The position numbers and the translations under genes are program-made. Shown in pieces: positions 33,172 through 41,517 of a DNA stretch of 59,101 nt; within the stretch, counting starts at the first letter, position 1; every line of letters begins with the position of its first letter. The DNA is from JBHHYU01 sp046757725 (GTDB lineage Bacteria; Desulfobacterota; Binatia; UBA9968). The DNA lies in contig JBHHYU010000010.1 of the NCBI GenBank assembly GCA_046757725.1, positions 1 to 59,101 of the forward strand, written 5' to 3'. The notes below the pieces were generated by a model. That model saw only the letters and a list, made by a program, of their open reading frames with translations, was not told the origin of the DNA and did no database searches.

Positions 33172-33894
33172 TCAAATGATTTTTCTTCCCCCAAAAAGGG
33201 CCAATTCAAAAATCTTAAAGAAACAATCTACGTCCTGAAACCCTATTTCTCGTAACCATTCACACTGGCTATCCACCGGAGCCAAAATATTCTCTTCTTT
33301 ATCCGGACGGTTGTAGTATTCCTTAGCAACGGCCTCTCGCTTTATGTGCGGATCACGTTTCGAATGAAACGAGCACAGGGAGTCAATAAAATAATCCTTG
33401 AATAGTGCTTCGACTTTATTCGTTGGTGAGGCTACGTGTTCAAGGTTTAAAAAAATCCCCCCATTGTTCAGAAGTTCGTATATTTCGCGGTAAATCTCTC
33501 GTTTTCGATCATCCGGCTGATGGTGTATGGAAAACCCTGAAACCACCAGATCGAAGCCTTCCATTTTATGGAAAGAATTTCTCCAATCCGGTGATGAAAA
33601 ATCAGATTTTACGAAGTTAACTGCTCTTGTTCTTTGAACCTTTGTTCTCGCGGCCTCTAACATAGGAGCCGAAAAGTCAACAAAGAATACCTGAACAGCT
33701 GGGAATTTGTCGAGTATTGCCTGCCCCAAGATTCCATCGCCGCAACCTAGATCCATTATGGTTTTCAGACGTGGTTTCCACAGACTAATTATTTTCAGCA
33801 TGACCTCAATTTGAGTGTCGGCTGATGGAACGGCTCCTCGAACCTCGGCAAGGTATGTTTTGCTAAGCTCTTCTGTCCTCCATCTGCTATTCAT
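33172..33894 (-). CDS. Class I SAM-dependent methyltransferase
   Basis: The 240-residue protein has methyltransferase motif I IMDLGCGDGILGQAI (about 45-59), the acidic strand-2 end VFFVDFSAPML, and motif III-type segment FDLVVSGFSIHHQP, followed by GGIFLNLEHVASP. The C-terminal third, with YYNRPDKEEN and CEWLREIGFQDVDCFFK, resembles the closing region of CmoA-like and arsenite-type methyltransferases. I cannot name the acceptor. It has no operon partner: a 162-base gap separates it from the secreted peptidase gene upstream. Confidence 0.8.
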   Translation of the reverse strand: MNSRWRTEELSKTYLAEVRGAVPSADTQIEVMLKIISLWKPRLKTIMDLGCGDGILGQAILDKFPAVQVFFVDFSAPMLEAARTKVQRTRAVNFVKSDFSSPDWRNSFHKMEGFDLVVSGFSIHHQPDDRKREIYREIYELLNNGGIFLNLEHVASPTNKVEALFKDYFIDSLCSFHSKRDPHIKREAVAKEYYNRPDKEENILAPVDSQCEWLREIGFQDVDCFFKIFELALFGGRKII

Positions 33895-34056
33895 GCCTTA
33901 ATCATCCGACGCCGTTAGTGAGGGGCGCACAGCCTTTCAGCTTTTTCTGGCCCAGTACGACTTTTATACCGCAAAAACGGTTTTGCGCCAATTCCCTAGA
34001 ACACCAACATGGGCAATCGGCCTTCACCGTTCTGGCTATCTTTTCCCGCATTGACC

Positions 34057-34917
34057 TCATGGCATACGCCGACGCTTGCGCAGATCGTATCGATCGCCCG
34101 CCTCCAGGTGAAAAAACTTCTTTGTGTCCGGTGTATCAGGCTTCCAACGGGAGCTGTCGTAAATATAGACATACCTCGCCCCAACGACTTCCATGACATC
34201 TCCTCTGACAATCATACCCGTCTTCTCATCTAATCCGATACCCAGGACCTCAGGGTGTGCCTTGACTACCTTAAGAAGATCAAACTCCCGCCCCCGCTCA
34301 AAAACGTGTTGGTCGATGGCAACATTCCGAAGAAACCCTAGACCCACTTGGTGATCCCCGACCATGATCGTATTCGTCTTAGTGTCGCCTCGCACCAAAA
34401 AGGAGCCTTGAATCGTAGCACCGGCGGAACTACCCCCGATGATTCCACCTCGAGCCAGAAGCTTTTTTAATACCACATGTGTTCTTGTGCCAAGGTAGGC
34501 ATCAGCCAACCTCCACTGCCGTCCTCCGCTAAACCAGACGCCATCGGCCTGTTGAATAGGGCGCACGAATGGGAACGAATCGGCTAGCGTGCGATCCCGC
34601 GTATGTAAGACTGTAAGATTTGGTAATCCCATCGAGTACCTAAGATGATCCGCAAATCCATCGAGGTTCTTTAATTGTGGCGATCCGTCAGCTAAAGCCG
34701 TTGGAATTAAAACAATCTTAGCCGCAGGTCCCCCCGCCAGACCGATGAAGCGTCGGAAGAGGGCCTCTGCTTCCCCGCCAACTGCGATGAGTGTGCCACT
34801 GGCGGGTCCGATGTCCTGCTGAACGGTGGCCTTGTGCGCATGTTGACTATTACCGGCTGCAATAAGCAGGACTGCTAAGAGGACAAAAATTTGAAGTTTC
34901 GGTAACTTCCTCTTCAT
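34057..34917 (-). CDS. Secreted cyanophycinase-like peptidase (S51 family)
   Basis: The 286-residue protein begins with a signal peptide (KRKLPKLQIFVLLAVLLIAAG) with an Ala/Gly-rich cleavage zone near residue 22-30. The S51 catalytic Ser is in IIGGSSAGATIQGSF (about 155-169). Family motifs GTLIAVGGEAEALFRRF, VWFSGGRQWRLADAY and FLRNVAIDQHVFERGRE supply the other conserved His and acid. Cyanophycinases cleave multi-L-arginyl-poly-Asp, and related exported forms are found in bacteria that do not make cyanophycin. No cyanophycin synthetase is in the window. It is an export candidate for scavenging peptides. Confidence 0.85.
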   Translation of the reverse strand: MKRKLPKLQIFVLLAVLLIAAGNSQHAHKATVQQDIGPASGTLIAVGGEAEALFRRFIGLAGGPAAKIVLIPTALADGSPQLKNLDGFADHLRYSMGLPNLTVLHTRDRTLADSFPFVRPIQQADGVWFSGGRQWRLADAYLGTRTHVVLKKLLARGGIIGGSSAGATIQGSFLVRGDTKTNTIMVGDHQVGLGFLRNVAIDQHVFERGREFDLLKVVKAHPEVLGIGLDEKTGMIVRGDVMEVVGARYVYIYDSSRWKPDTPDTKKFFHLEAGDRYDLRKRRRMP

Positions 34918-34938
34918 TTTTCGTAGTAATTTGTTTTG

Positions 34939-35573
34939 CTACCCGTCTACCATAAACAACTTCGGTTTACCCAAGTCTTCAACATCATGGCGACTAGTCA
35001 GCAAATCATCAGCCGGCGGTTGCAGATCAGCAGCCAGTGCATTCGCCCCTGCATCGGCAACGCGCCGGGACCTTGCTAGAACATGAGTAACTCCCGGCTG
35101 TGCCGTAGTCCAAGCAAGCACCAGCTGTGCTAGCGTGCAGCGGTATTTTCGATCAACGGATTCCAACCTTCAAGCATACTAGGTAGACGATGCCTGTTTT
35201 ACGGGATAAACCAACCATTCCAATCAGCATTGCTCCGGATTTCGTTCTTTCCGAATGTCCGCTCCATGCGGATTTTGCCGGTAGGAAGACCCTGCTCCAG
35301 CGATATATAGGTCAACCCAGCGATGTTGTGCTCGTGACAATAGGGAAGGATGCCTATCTCGGCGTCACGGAGCAGCATACTGGAGCGGAATTGGTCACTG
35401 GCAACTTCCCCTGAAGCAGTATGCTCCTTTATTTCATTGACGGATACATTTGACACCCCTATGGCACGGATCATTCCCTGGTCCTTGAGCTTCAGGAGAG
35501 CCGCCATGGTGTCGGCAATCGGTGTCTTCTCCGGCTCAATGGCCGGCCTCAGTGAGTTTGCCCGATCCCGGAT
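34939..35573 (-). pseudogene. Aldo/keto reductase, degraded
   Basis: Two adjacent frames carry consecutive pieces of one aldo/keto reductase. The 5' piece (35573 to 35199) reads MAALLKLKDQGMIRAIGVSN, then AEIGILPYCHEHNIAGLTYIS, the family's loop and core strand. The 3' piece (35166 to 34939) reads CTLAQLVLAWTTAQPGVTHV, the AKR C-terminal helix. A frameshift and stops separate them, and the N-terminal third with the catalytic Tyr is absent (a TAG lies just upstream of 35573). The gene is not functional. It lies between the cyanophycinase and acyl-CoA ligase genes. Confidence 0.8.
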
Positions 35574-35619
35574 CTAAGGTCTTCGTATCATTTTTCTTCG
35601 ACTTACTAGACTGAGACGG

Positions 35620-37062
35620 CTAGTTGGGCGACGATTGACTGCCAGACGCTTTGGTTGGGAACTCGCCCTTCAGCAATTCCGACTTGAGGATTTTCCCTGT
35701 TGCCCCCCTCGGCATCTCTTTGAGGAAAGTTACTCGACGGGGATATTTGAAATGCGCCAGATGCTCCCTGCAGTGTGTGATTAACGCTTCAGGTGTTGTC
35801 TCTGCCATGGGTTTGAGAGTTACAAACGCAACGACCTCCTCACCCAGATCAAGACTGGGAATTCCTACCACAGCAGCCTCGGCGACCGCCGGGTGGGAGA
35901 TCAGAACGGTTTCAACCTCCTGCGGAAAGACCGAAAATCCGCCCCTAAGGATCCGCTCGCGTTTCCTTCCTACAATCCGGATCAACCCTTCCCGAGAAAC
36001 GGAGGCGACATCCCCTGTCTTAAACCAGCCATCAACTCGGACCGCTTCAGTTTCCTGAGGTGCTTCTAAGTAGCCATCCATTGCAGTAGGGGATTTAATC
36101 CACATCTCCCCGACTTCACCGTAAGGCACCGGCCGTCCCGCTTCATCCGTTATTCGGATTTCCACACCAGAAACAGGACGGCCGACAGCGTCAGGAAAGT
36201 CCATTGGATCACCAACGAAATAGGAAATGCAACGGGGAATTTCCGTCATTCCGTACCCACGAAGAATCCTCGTCCCGGTTTTGGCTTGCCATTCTTTCAT
36301 CAGCTCCCATGAACACGGCGCTGCCCCTGAGACAGTCAGACGCAGACTCGAAAGGTCGGCATGGGCAAACAACGGGAAATTAAGAAGACGCCGAAACATC
36401 GTGGCGACCCCCGGAAAGACGGTCACATGATACCTCTGGATGGTATCAATGACTACCTCAGGCGTAAAACGCTCTACCAAAGCTACGGTGGAACCGAATA
36501 GAAGTGGGGCAAGAAGTCCGCTGTACATACCGTAGTTGTGCGAATAGGGAAGCACGCCTAGAACCATGTCGTTTTCCGTAAGCCCCATGACCACCTCTCC
36601 CCATGACCGATTAGCAATGGCCAAAGCCCTGTGGCTAAAAACGGCCCCCTTCGGCCGTCCGGTACTTCCCGAGGTATAGATGATGATGGCTGGAGATTCC
36701 GTGAAACGGGGCGTAACCCAGGCGGCTCCGTGTACCTTCACTGCGGTGACAACCTGCTTGGGCTTGAGGTCAGCCAAGATGACATCAAGCTCTTCAGTCT
36801 TAAGACGAGGGCTCAGCGGGGCCGCTGTTGCACCGAGCTTAAGTATCCCGAAAAGAGCAACAAGAAAAACCCAACGGTTCGGGAGCAAAAGAGCAACCCT
36901 GTCCCCAGGCCTTACCCCCTGCTCCATGAGGAACTTAGCAAACCCGGACGCCCGTTGGTTAAGCTCGCTCCATGTCAGACTCCCGCCATTCCAAATCAAG
37001 GCGTTCCTGGCTCCGAAACGATGCGCGTTCGACTCTAAGAAGCAAGCGAAGTTCTCTTCCAT
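35620..37062 (-). CDS. Acyl-CoA ligase (AMP-forming)
   Basis: The 480-residue protein has the ANL-superfamily motifs: A3 IIIYTSGSTGRPKGAVFSH (split here; about 128-146), A5 GYGMTE, A7 GWFKTGDVAS, A8 GRKRERILRGGFSVFPQEVE and the A10 lysine in PRGATGKILKSEL. Length is near the short end of the family. It is cytosolic, forming acyl-AMP then acyl-CoA from a carboxylate. The nearby reductase genes suggest an aromatic or alicyclic acid, but a fatty acid remains possible. Its start is separated from the hcrB-like gene by 364 bases, so it may have its own promoter. Confidence 0.9.
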   Translation of the reverse strand: MEENFACFLESNAHRFGARNALIWNGGSLTWSELNQRASGFAKFLMEQGVRPGDRVALLLPNRWVFLVALFGILKLGATAAPLSPRLKTEELDVILADLKPKQVVTAVKVHGAAWVTPRFTESPAIIIYTSGSTGRPKGAVFSHRALAIANRSWGEVVMGLTENDMVLGVLPYSHNYGMYSGLLAPLLFGSTVALVERFTPEVVIDTIQRYHVTVFPGVATMFRRLLNFPLFAHADLSSLRLTVSGAAPCSWELMKEWQAKTGTRILRGYGMTEIPRCISYFVGDPMDFPDAVGRPVSGVEIRITDEAGRPVPYGEVGEMWIKSPTAMDGYLEAPQETEAVRVDGWFKTGDVASVSREGLIRIVGRKRERILRGGFSVFPQEVETVLISHPAVAEAAVVGIPSLDLGEEVVAFVTLKPMAETTPEALITHCREHLAHFKYPRRVTFLKEMPRGATGKILKSELLKGEFPTKASGSQSSPN

Positions 37063-37426
37063 GGCGTTACCAGAAAAAACCTTTTCGATTGCTACGGTTC
37101 AGGACCTCCGAGGGGACACGGTTACGCGCAACATCGGCGCCAAGAGACGGTTTGGCATTGGCATCCACCCCCATTTTACAGAGTAGCCATCGTTGTGCAT
37201 CGAAGAATCGAGGTCCGAGCCTCTATTGTGAATGATAAGTTCGCAAGCTTGAATCCGAGATATGCTATCTGCGATTCCTCGCGCAGCAAAGACTCGGTCC
37301 ATTGCCTGCGGCTGGAGACTTTGCCACCTAGGAAGAAGGAAAATGACATGTCGTGATGCGATTGCCCGGAGGCATGCATATCCCGGGCAGGCAATCTCGA
37401 AATCTTCTCACTCCGGCCTTCGAGCC
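37063..37426. other. Intergenic region with no clear gene
   Basis: These 364 bases hold no ORF with a start signal. Minus-strand frames contain scattered ankyrin-like words (for example GVDANAK, and ACELIIHNRG in another frame), possibly a decayed repeat protein, but nothing continuous. Nothing else was seen. Confidence 0.3.
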
Positions 37427-38419
37427 TCAGAGATCCAAACCGGCCAACGACGCCAGTGCCTTAACCACATAGATTTTCGTCATGCGTTTCCGATACCAGT
37501 AGTCCATATCGGCATTGTCCACGGGATGGGACTCCTTGGCCGCAGCATCTGCGACACCCTCAACGACGTCCCTCGTGATCTTTTTGCCCACGAGCAGCTG
37601 ACTTGCCGCCTCAACCTCCCTGGGGGCCGAGGATACCGCCGTAAGAACGATCCTGGCGGCTTGGCAGATCCCTTCCCTGCCTAACGTCATAGCCGCGGCT
37701 ACACCCAATACGGGAAAATCGAAAGAACCCCGGCGGCGAAGTTTGATATAGACATTTCGTGAGCCAAGGGCTGCACGGGGAATCAGGATTTCCCAAAGCA
37801 CCTCATCCCTCCGCTTAGTGAGAAATTCGATCCCATCATTCTGGTACAGTTCCTTGAGAGGAACCCTGCGTTGGCTACCATGCCCGACTAGGACAGCCTT
37901 TGCACCCAAGCTCCACAGGACCGGTGCGGTGTCAGAGGAGGAAATGGCCAGACATTTCTTACTCTTGGGTGCTACCAGGCATATTTTACCATCTTTCTTT
38001 ATGCAGAAGTTGGCAGCTTCACGCCAGAAGAAGGTCTGGTCGTAGTAGTTGCACCGGGTGTCGACACAGAGGTTACCGCCGATGGTTCCCATATTGCGCA
38101 GCAGTGGCGTGGAAACGGAACCCGCAGCCTGGGTAAGAGCCGGTAGACGCTCCCCAAGGCTCTGATCTCCGGCCACGGCGGTCAGTGTTTCTCCTGCTCC
38201 GATCCAAATCCCCTCCCGCCCACTACGGATGCCCTTGAGCTCCGGTAAAAACCGAAGGGTGATTAAGTACTGTGGAGTAAACTGGGCACGCTTCATCTTC
38301 GGATAGACATCGGTGCCACCGGCAACGGTCATCGCCTCGGGTCCGAGATCAGAAAGCGCCTTGATGGCCTCTTTCAGCGACCTGGGCTTTATGTAACTGA
38401 ATTCAGGTAGTCTCAGCAT
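37427..38419 (-). CDS. hcrB: 4-hydroxybenzoyl-CoA reductase-like FAD subunit (beta) with Fe-S loop
   Basis: The 330-residue protein is a CoxM-type FAD-binding subunit: FSYIKPRSLKEAIKAL, TVAGGTDVYPKMK, and MGTIGGNLCVDTRCNYYD. After GGNLC it has a loop with spaced cysteines (LCVDTRC, NFCIKKDGKIC, KKCLAI). This loop is the mark of 4-hydroxybenzoyl-CoA reductase beta subunits, where it carries an extra [4Fe-4S] cluster that allows reverse, low-potential electron flow; ordinary xanthine dehydrogenase FAD subunits lack it. That makes a reductive aryl-CoA role more likely than hydroxylation. It lies just downstream of the Mo subunit gene. Confidence 0.85.
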   Translation of the reverse strand: MLRLPEFSYIKPRSLKEAIKALSDLGPEAMTVAGGTDVYPKMKRAQFTPQYLITLRFLPELKGIRSGREGIWIGAGETLTAVAGDQSLGERLPALTQAAGSVSTPLLRNMGTIGGNLCVDTRCNYYDQTFFWREAANFCIKKDGKICLVAPKSKKCLAISSSDTAPVLWSLGAKAVLVGHGSQRRVPLKELYQNDGIEFLTKRRDEVLWEILIPRAALGSRNVYIKLRRRGSFDFPVLGVAAAMTLGREGICQAARIVLTAVSSAPREVEAASQLLVGKKITRDVVEGVADAAAKESHPVDNADMDYWYRKRMTKIYVVKALASLAGLDL

Positions 38420-38449
38420 CTTTTTCCAACACCTTCCGACTCTCCGGGC

Positions 38450-40822
38450 CTAACTCTTTTGTAACACCTGCACGCCCTCTCCCGGCTGCCACTTAATCGG
38501 TACGGGAAACTCGAAGCGTGGAATCGACACAGGCTTGAGCCGTCCTTCCAAAGCCCTGAGTACCTTATCCGATGTGATGGGTATCTCATCAATTCGCACG
38601 CGGATGGCGTCATACACAGCATTGGCGACTGCTGGAATCACCGGCAGGAGTGGCCCCTGCCCTGCCTCCTTGGCACCGTAAGGCCCGGCTGGATCGCCGG
38701 TCTCCACAAGCAGCGTATCGATCTCTGGAGTCTCGAGTGTGGTCGGACTCTTGTAGTCAAGCATGGAGGGAAACTTGTGGAGTCCTGATTTTCTAAAGAC
38801 CTGCTCCTCCATCAAAACCTCCCCCAACGCCATATAGACGCTCCCCTCCGTCTGCCCCTCCACCAACAAGGGATTGAAGGCCCTACCACAGTCATGCGCA
38901 ATCCAAACCTTGTCGACCTTGATCTCTCCGGTCTCGCCACTGCAGCGAAGCTCCACAATGGCCGTGGAGAAGCTGTAGGCCGGACTCGGCCCAACTCCGG
39001 CTCCCTTGTACTTTGCAGAATGCTTGGGTGGGCGATAGCTGCCGGTCGCACCTAGCGTGCCAAATTTGGACTCTGCCATCTGCACGCACTCGACAAAACT
39101 CATCCTCCGTCTCGGGTAACTCCTGCTACGCACCTGCCCATCAGCCATTTCAAGGTCGTCTAAAGGCACCTCGAGGGCTTCCCCGGCTACCTCAAAAAGC
39201 TTCTCCTTGAGCCTCCCGCAAGCCTGGACAGTCGCATTGCCTGTCATGACCGTGACCCGGCTGGAGTAGCTGCCCAGATCCACCGGTGTTAGGTCTGTAT
39301 CTGCCGTCACCACGCGTACGCTTGCCGGTTTCACACCGAGCTCTTCTGCCACGGCATAAGCCAAGATAGAGTCGGAACCCTGTCCGATATCCGTCGATCC
39401 ACAGAAGATCGTGATCCCACCTCCTCGGTCCAGCTTGATCTGGACTCCCGAGTGAGGCATCTCGTTCCTGTATATAGCCAGTCCGGCCCCGCTGAGGTAT
39501 GCGCTGGCCGCAAATCCAATACCCCGGCCAAACGGGAGTCGCCGGAACTTTTTCTTCCACTCCGCTTTGACCGCTAGTTTTTCGATGCACTCCCTCAGGC
39601 CGGTGGTACCGATCCGCAAGCCATTCACCGTCACCGTGTTGGGCTCCACCAATTGCTTTAGCCTGAGATCGATAGGGTCAAGGCCGAGTTTGTCTGCGAC
39701 TTTGTCCAGGTGAACCTCTAGGGCGTATCGGGGCTGAGGGGTACCATGTCCCCGCTTCGGTCCACAGGGCGGCTTGTTGGTGAAAGTACGCAGACCTTCG
39801 AACTTGTATGCCGGAAGCTTATAGGTTGTCGTTTGTAGCGCACCCGTATAAAAGACGGTTGCCAGGCCATAACTACTGTAACCACCGCCGTCCAGGAAGG
39901 ACTTAAAATGCATCGCCTGAAGCGTACCGTCGCTTTTAACTCCCGTCTTGATCCACATCTTGACGGGGTGCCTGCCTCTGTGGACGTAGAAACACTCTTC
40001 CCTTGTGAGGGTTATCTTGACCGGTCTTCCGGTCATCATGGAAAGCTTGGCTACACAGATCTCATGCGAAAAAGGGTCGCTCTTTCCGCCAAACCCGCCT
40101 CCCGTGGGTGTCGCAATGATCCTAACCCGGCTCATATCCAGGCCCAGGATCTTGGAGAGAGCGCGATGGACATAATGGGGTGTCTGCGTCGATGACCAAA
40201 GGGTGAGTTTCCCGTCTGATCCGTATGAGGCGACGGAACAGTACTGCTCCATAGGCAGATGCGTATTGCCCTGGAAGAAGAAAGAATCCTCAAAGACCTG
40301 CTCGGCCCGATCAAAACCTTCTTTAACGTTACCGAACTCAAAGGAGACCTCTCTCAGGATATTCGCACGGCGATTCCACCTGTGGATTCTCCGGTCTCCT
40401 TCTGCCACCAACGCCTCCTCGATAGAAAAAGTCGGGGGAAGGGGTTTGTAATCCACTTCGATCATCCCCATAGCCTTTTCTGCGATGGCCTCACTGGCCG
40501 CTGCAACCGCTGCTACCGGGTCTCCCACATATCTCACCTTCTCTACTGCGAGGGCTTCTTCGTCTTGGGTGACAGGAAGAATACCAAACTTCTCCGGCAG
40601 ATCCTTTCCCGTGATGACCGCGTAGACCCCATCAAAATTTACCGCTTTCTCGGTCCGGATAGCCCGGATCCATGCGTGGGGATGAGGACTGCGGAGCAGT
40701 TTGGCATAGATAATCCGCGGAAGCTCCAGATCATCCGCATAGCGCGTTTCGCCCGTGCACTTGGCCAGAGCGTCTATCTTCGGGAGAGGCTTTCCAATCA
40801 CCGAAAAGGTCCTTGGTCTCAC
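38450..40822 (-). CDS. hcrA: 4-hydroxybenzoyl-CoA reductase-like molybdenum subunit (alpha)
   Basis: The 790-residue protein is a xanthine dehydrogenase-family Mo subunit: GETRYADDLELPRIIYAKLL, the Mo-pterin region GGGFGGKSDPFSHEICVAKL, NKPPCGPKRGHGTPQPRYA, and GITIFCGSTDIGQGSDSILA. The last conserved segment reads GAKEAGQGPLLPVIPAVANA, where related enzymes have a catalytic Glu before the Gly-Pro; here it is Gln (see findings). The order Fe-S, Mo, FAD subunit matches hcrCAB. The enzyme would remove the 4-hydroxy group from an aryl-CoA. Activity on another substrate is possible given the Gln. Confidence 0.82.
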   Translation of the reverse strand: MRPRTFSVIGKPLPKIDALAKCTGETRYADDLELPRIIYAKLLRSPHPHAWIRAIRTEKAVNFDGVYAVITGKDLPEKFGILPVTQDEEALAVEKVRYVGDPVAAVAAASEAIAEKAMGMIEVDYKPLPPTFSIEEALVAEGDRRIHRWNRRANILREVSFEFGNVKEGFDRAEQVFEDSFFFQGNTHLPMEQYCSVASYGSDGKLTLWSSTQTPHYVHRALSKILGLDMSRVRIIATPTGGGFGGKSDPFSHEICVAKLSMMTGRPVKITLTREECFYVHRGRHPVKMWIKTGVKSDGTLQAMHFKSFLDGGGYSSYGLATVFYTGALQTTTYKLPAYKFEGLRTFTNKPPCGPKRGHGTPQPRYALEVHLDKVADKLGLDPIDLRLKQLVEPNTVTVNGLRIGTTGLRECIEKLAVKAEWKKKFRRLPFGRGIGFAASAYLSGAGLAIYRNEMPHSGVQIKLDRGGGITIFCGSTDIGQGSDSILAYAVAEELGVKPASVRVVTADTDLTPVDLGSYSSRVTVMTGNATVQACGRLKEKLFEVAGEALEVPLDDLEMADGQVRSRSYPRRRMSFVECVQMAESKFGTLGATGSYRPPKHSAKYKGAGVGPSPAYSFSTAIVELRCSGETGEIKVDKVWIAHDCGRAFNPLLVEGQTEGSVYMALGEVLMEEQVFRKSGLHKFPSMLDYKSPTTLETPEIDTLLVETGDPAGPYGAKEAGQGPLLPVIPAVANAVYDAIRVRIDEIPITSDKVLRALEGRLKPVSIPRFEFPVPIKWQPGEGVQVLQKS

Positions 40823-41355
40823 GAGCCCTCCTGACCTTTCGCTGCCAGTTCCACAGCGTCAAGAATCTTTGTATATCCCGTGCAGCGGCAGAGGTTGCCT
40901 GACAGGGATTCCCGGATTTCATCACGGCTGGGATGGGGGTTGTTATCCAAAAGCGCCTTCGCAACCAGCAAAATGCCTGGAATGCAGTAACCACACTGCG
41001 CCGCGCCGAGATCCGCAAAGGCCTTTTGAAGACGGTGAGGTTGAGCGCCTTCCATCATTCCCTCAACCGTAACGATTTCAGCGCCTTCCGCTTCAGCCCC
41101 GAGCACCAGACAGGAAAGAACCGGCACTCCGTCCATCAGGACCGCACAGGTCCCACATTCTCCAAGCTCACAGCCGTGCTTGGTCCCCATAAGACCAATC
41201 TCTTCACGCAGGACCTCTAATAGCGTTTTGCTGGTATCTGTGGCGATTTCGTGGGCCTCGCCGTTAACCTTCAGCCGAAGAAGCTGCTTCCCTGAGATCA
41301 CGTGAACCGGGGGAGTTCCACGTTTTTTTTTCACATTTTTCCTCTGCATCGCCAT
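40819..41355 (-). CDS. hcrC: 4-hydroxybenzoyl-CoA reductase-like 2Fe-2S subunit (gamma)
   Basis: From the ATG at 41355 the product is about 178 residues. The plant-type [2Fe-2S] motif CELGECGTC with a later CLVLG Cys is followed by the second cluster CGYCIPG and CRCTGY in a helical domain. This is the standard small subunit of Mo hydroxylases. It overlaps the Mo subunit gene by four bases. An extended frame to 41400 adds about 15 residues without family match. The basic N-terminus is unusual but not a Tat signal. Confidence 0.9.
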   Translation of the reverse strand: MAMQRKNVKKKRGTPPVHVISGKQLLRLKVNGEAHEIATDTSKTLLEVLREEIGLMGTKHGCELGECGTCAVLMDGVPVLSCLVLGAEAEGAEIVTVEGMMEGAQPHRLQKAFADLGAAQCGYCIPGILLVAKALLDNNPHPSRDEIRESLSGNLCRCTGYTKILDAVELAAKGQEGS

Positions 41356-41517
41356 GTTCAATCCAATCATCCGCCACTTTAATTTTATGTGCGGAACCAA
41401 GGCGTCGCTAGATCTTTACAGATTTCCACATCACGTTAACTACATTTCTTCCTCAATAAACCGCAAACGTCCAACTTCCAACTTAACCACACTGTACCTC
41501 CCTTAGCCTCAGCCGGG

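Noticed and set aside
33970..33987. Terminator hairpin between the cyanophycinase and methyltransferase genes
   Set aside because: CGCAAAA and TTTTGCG pair perfectly around ACGG, but no T tract follows on either strand, so termination is unsupported.
37063..37426. Ankyrin-repeat pseudogene
   Set aside because: Isolated words resemble ankyrin (GVDANAK, ACELII) but in different frames and too short to be convincing.
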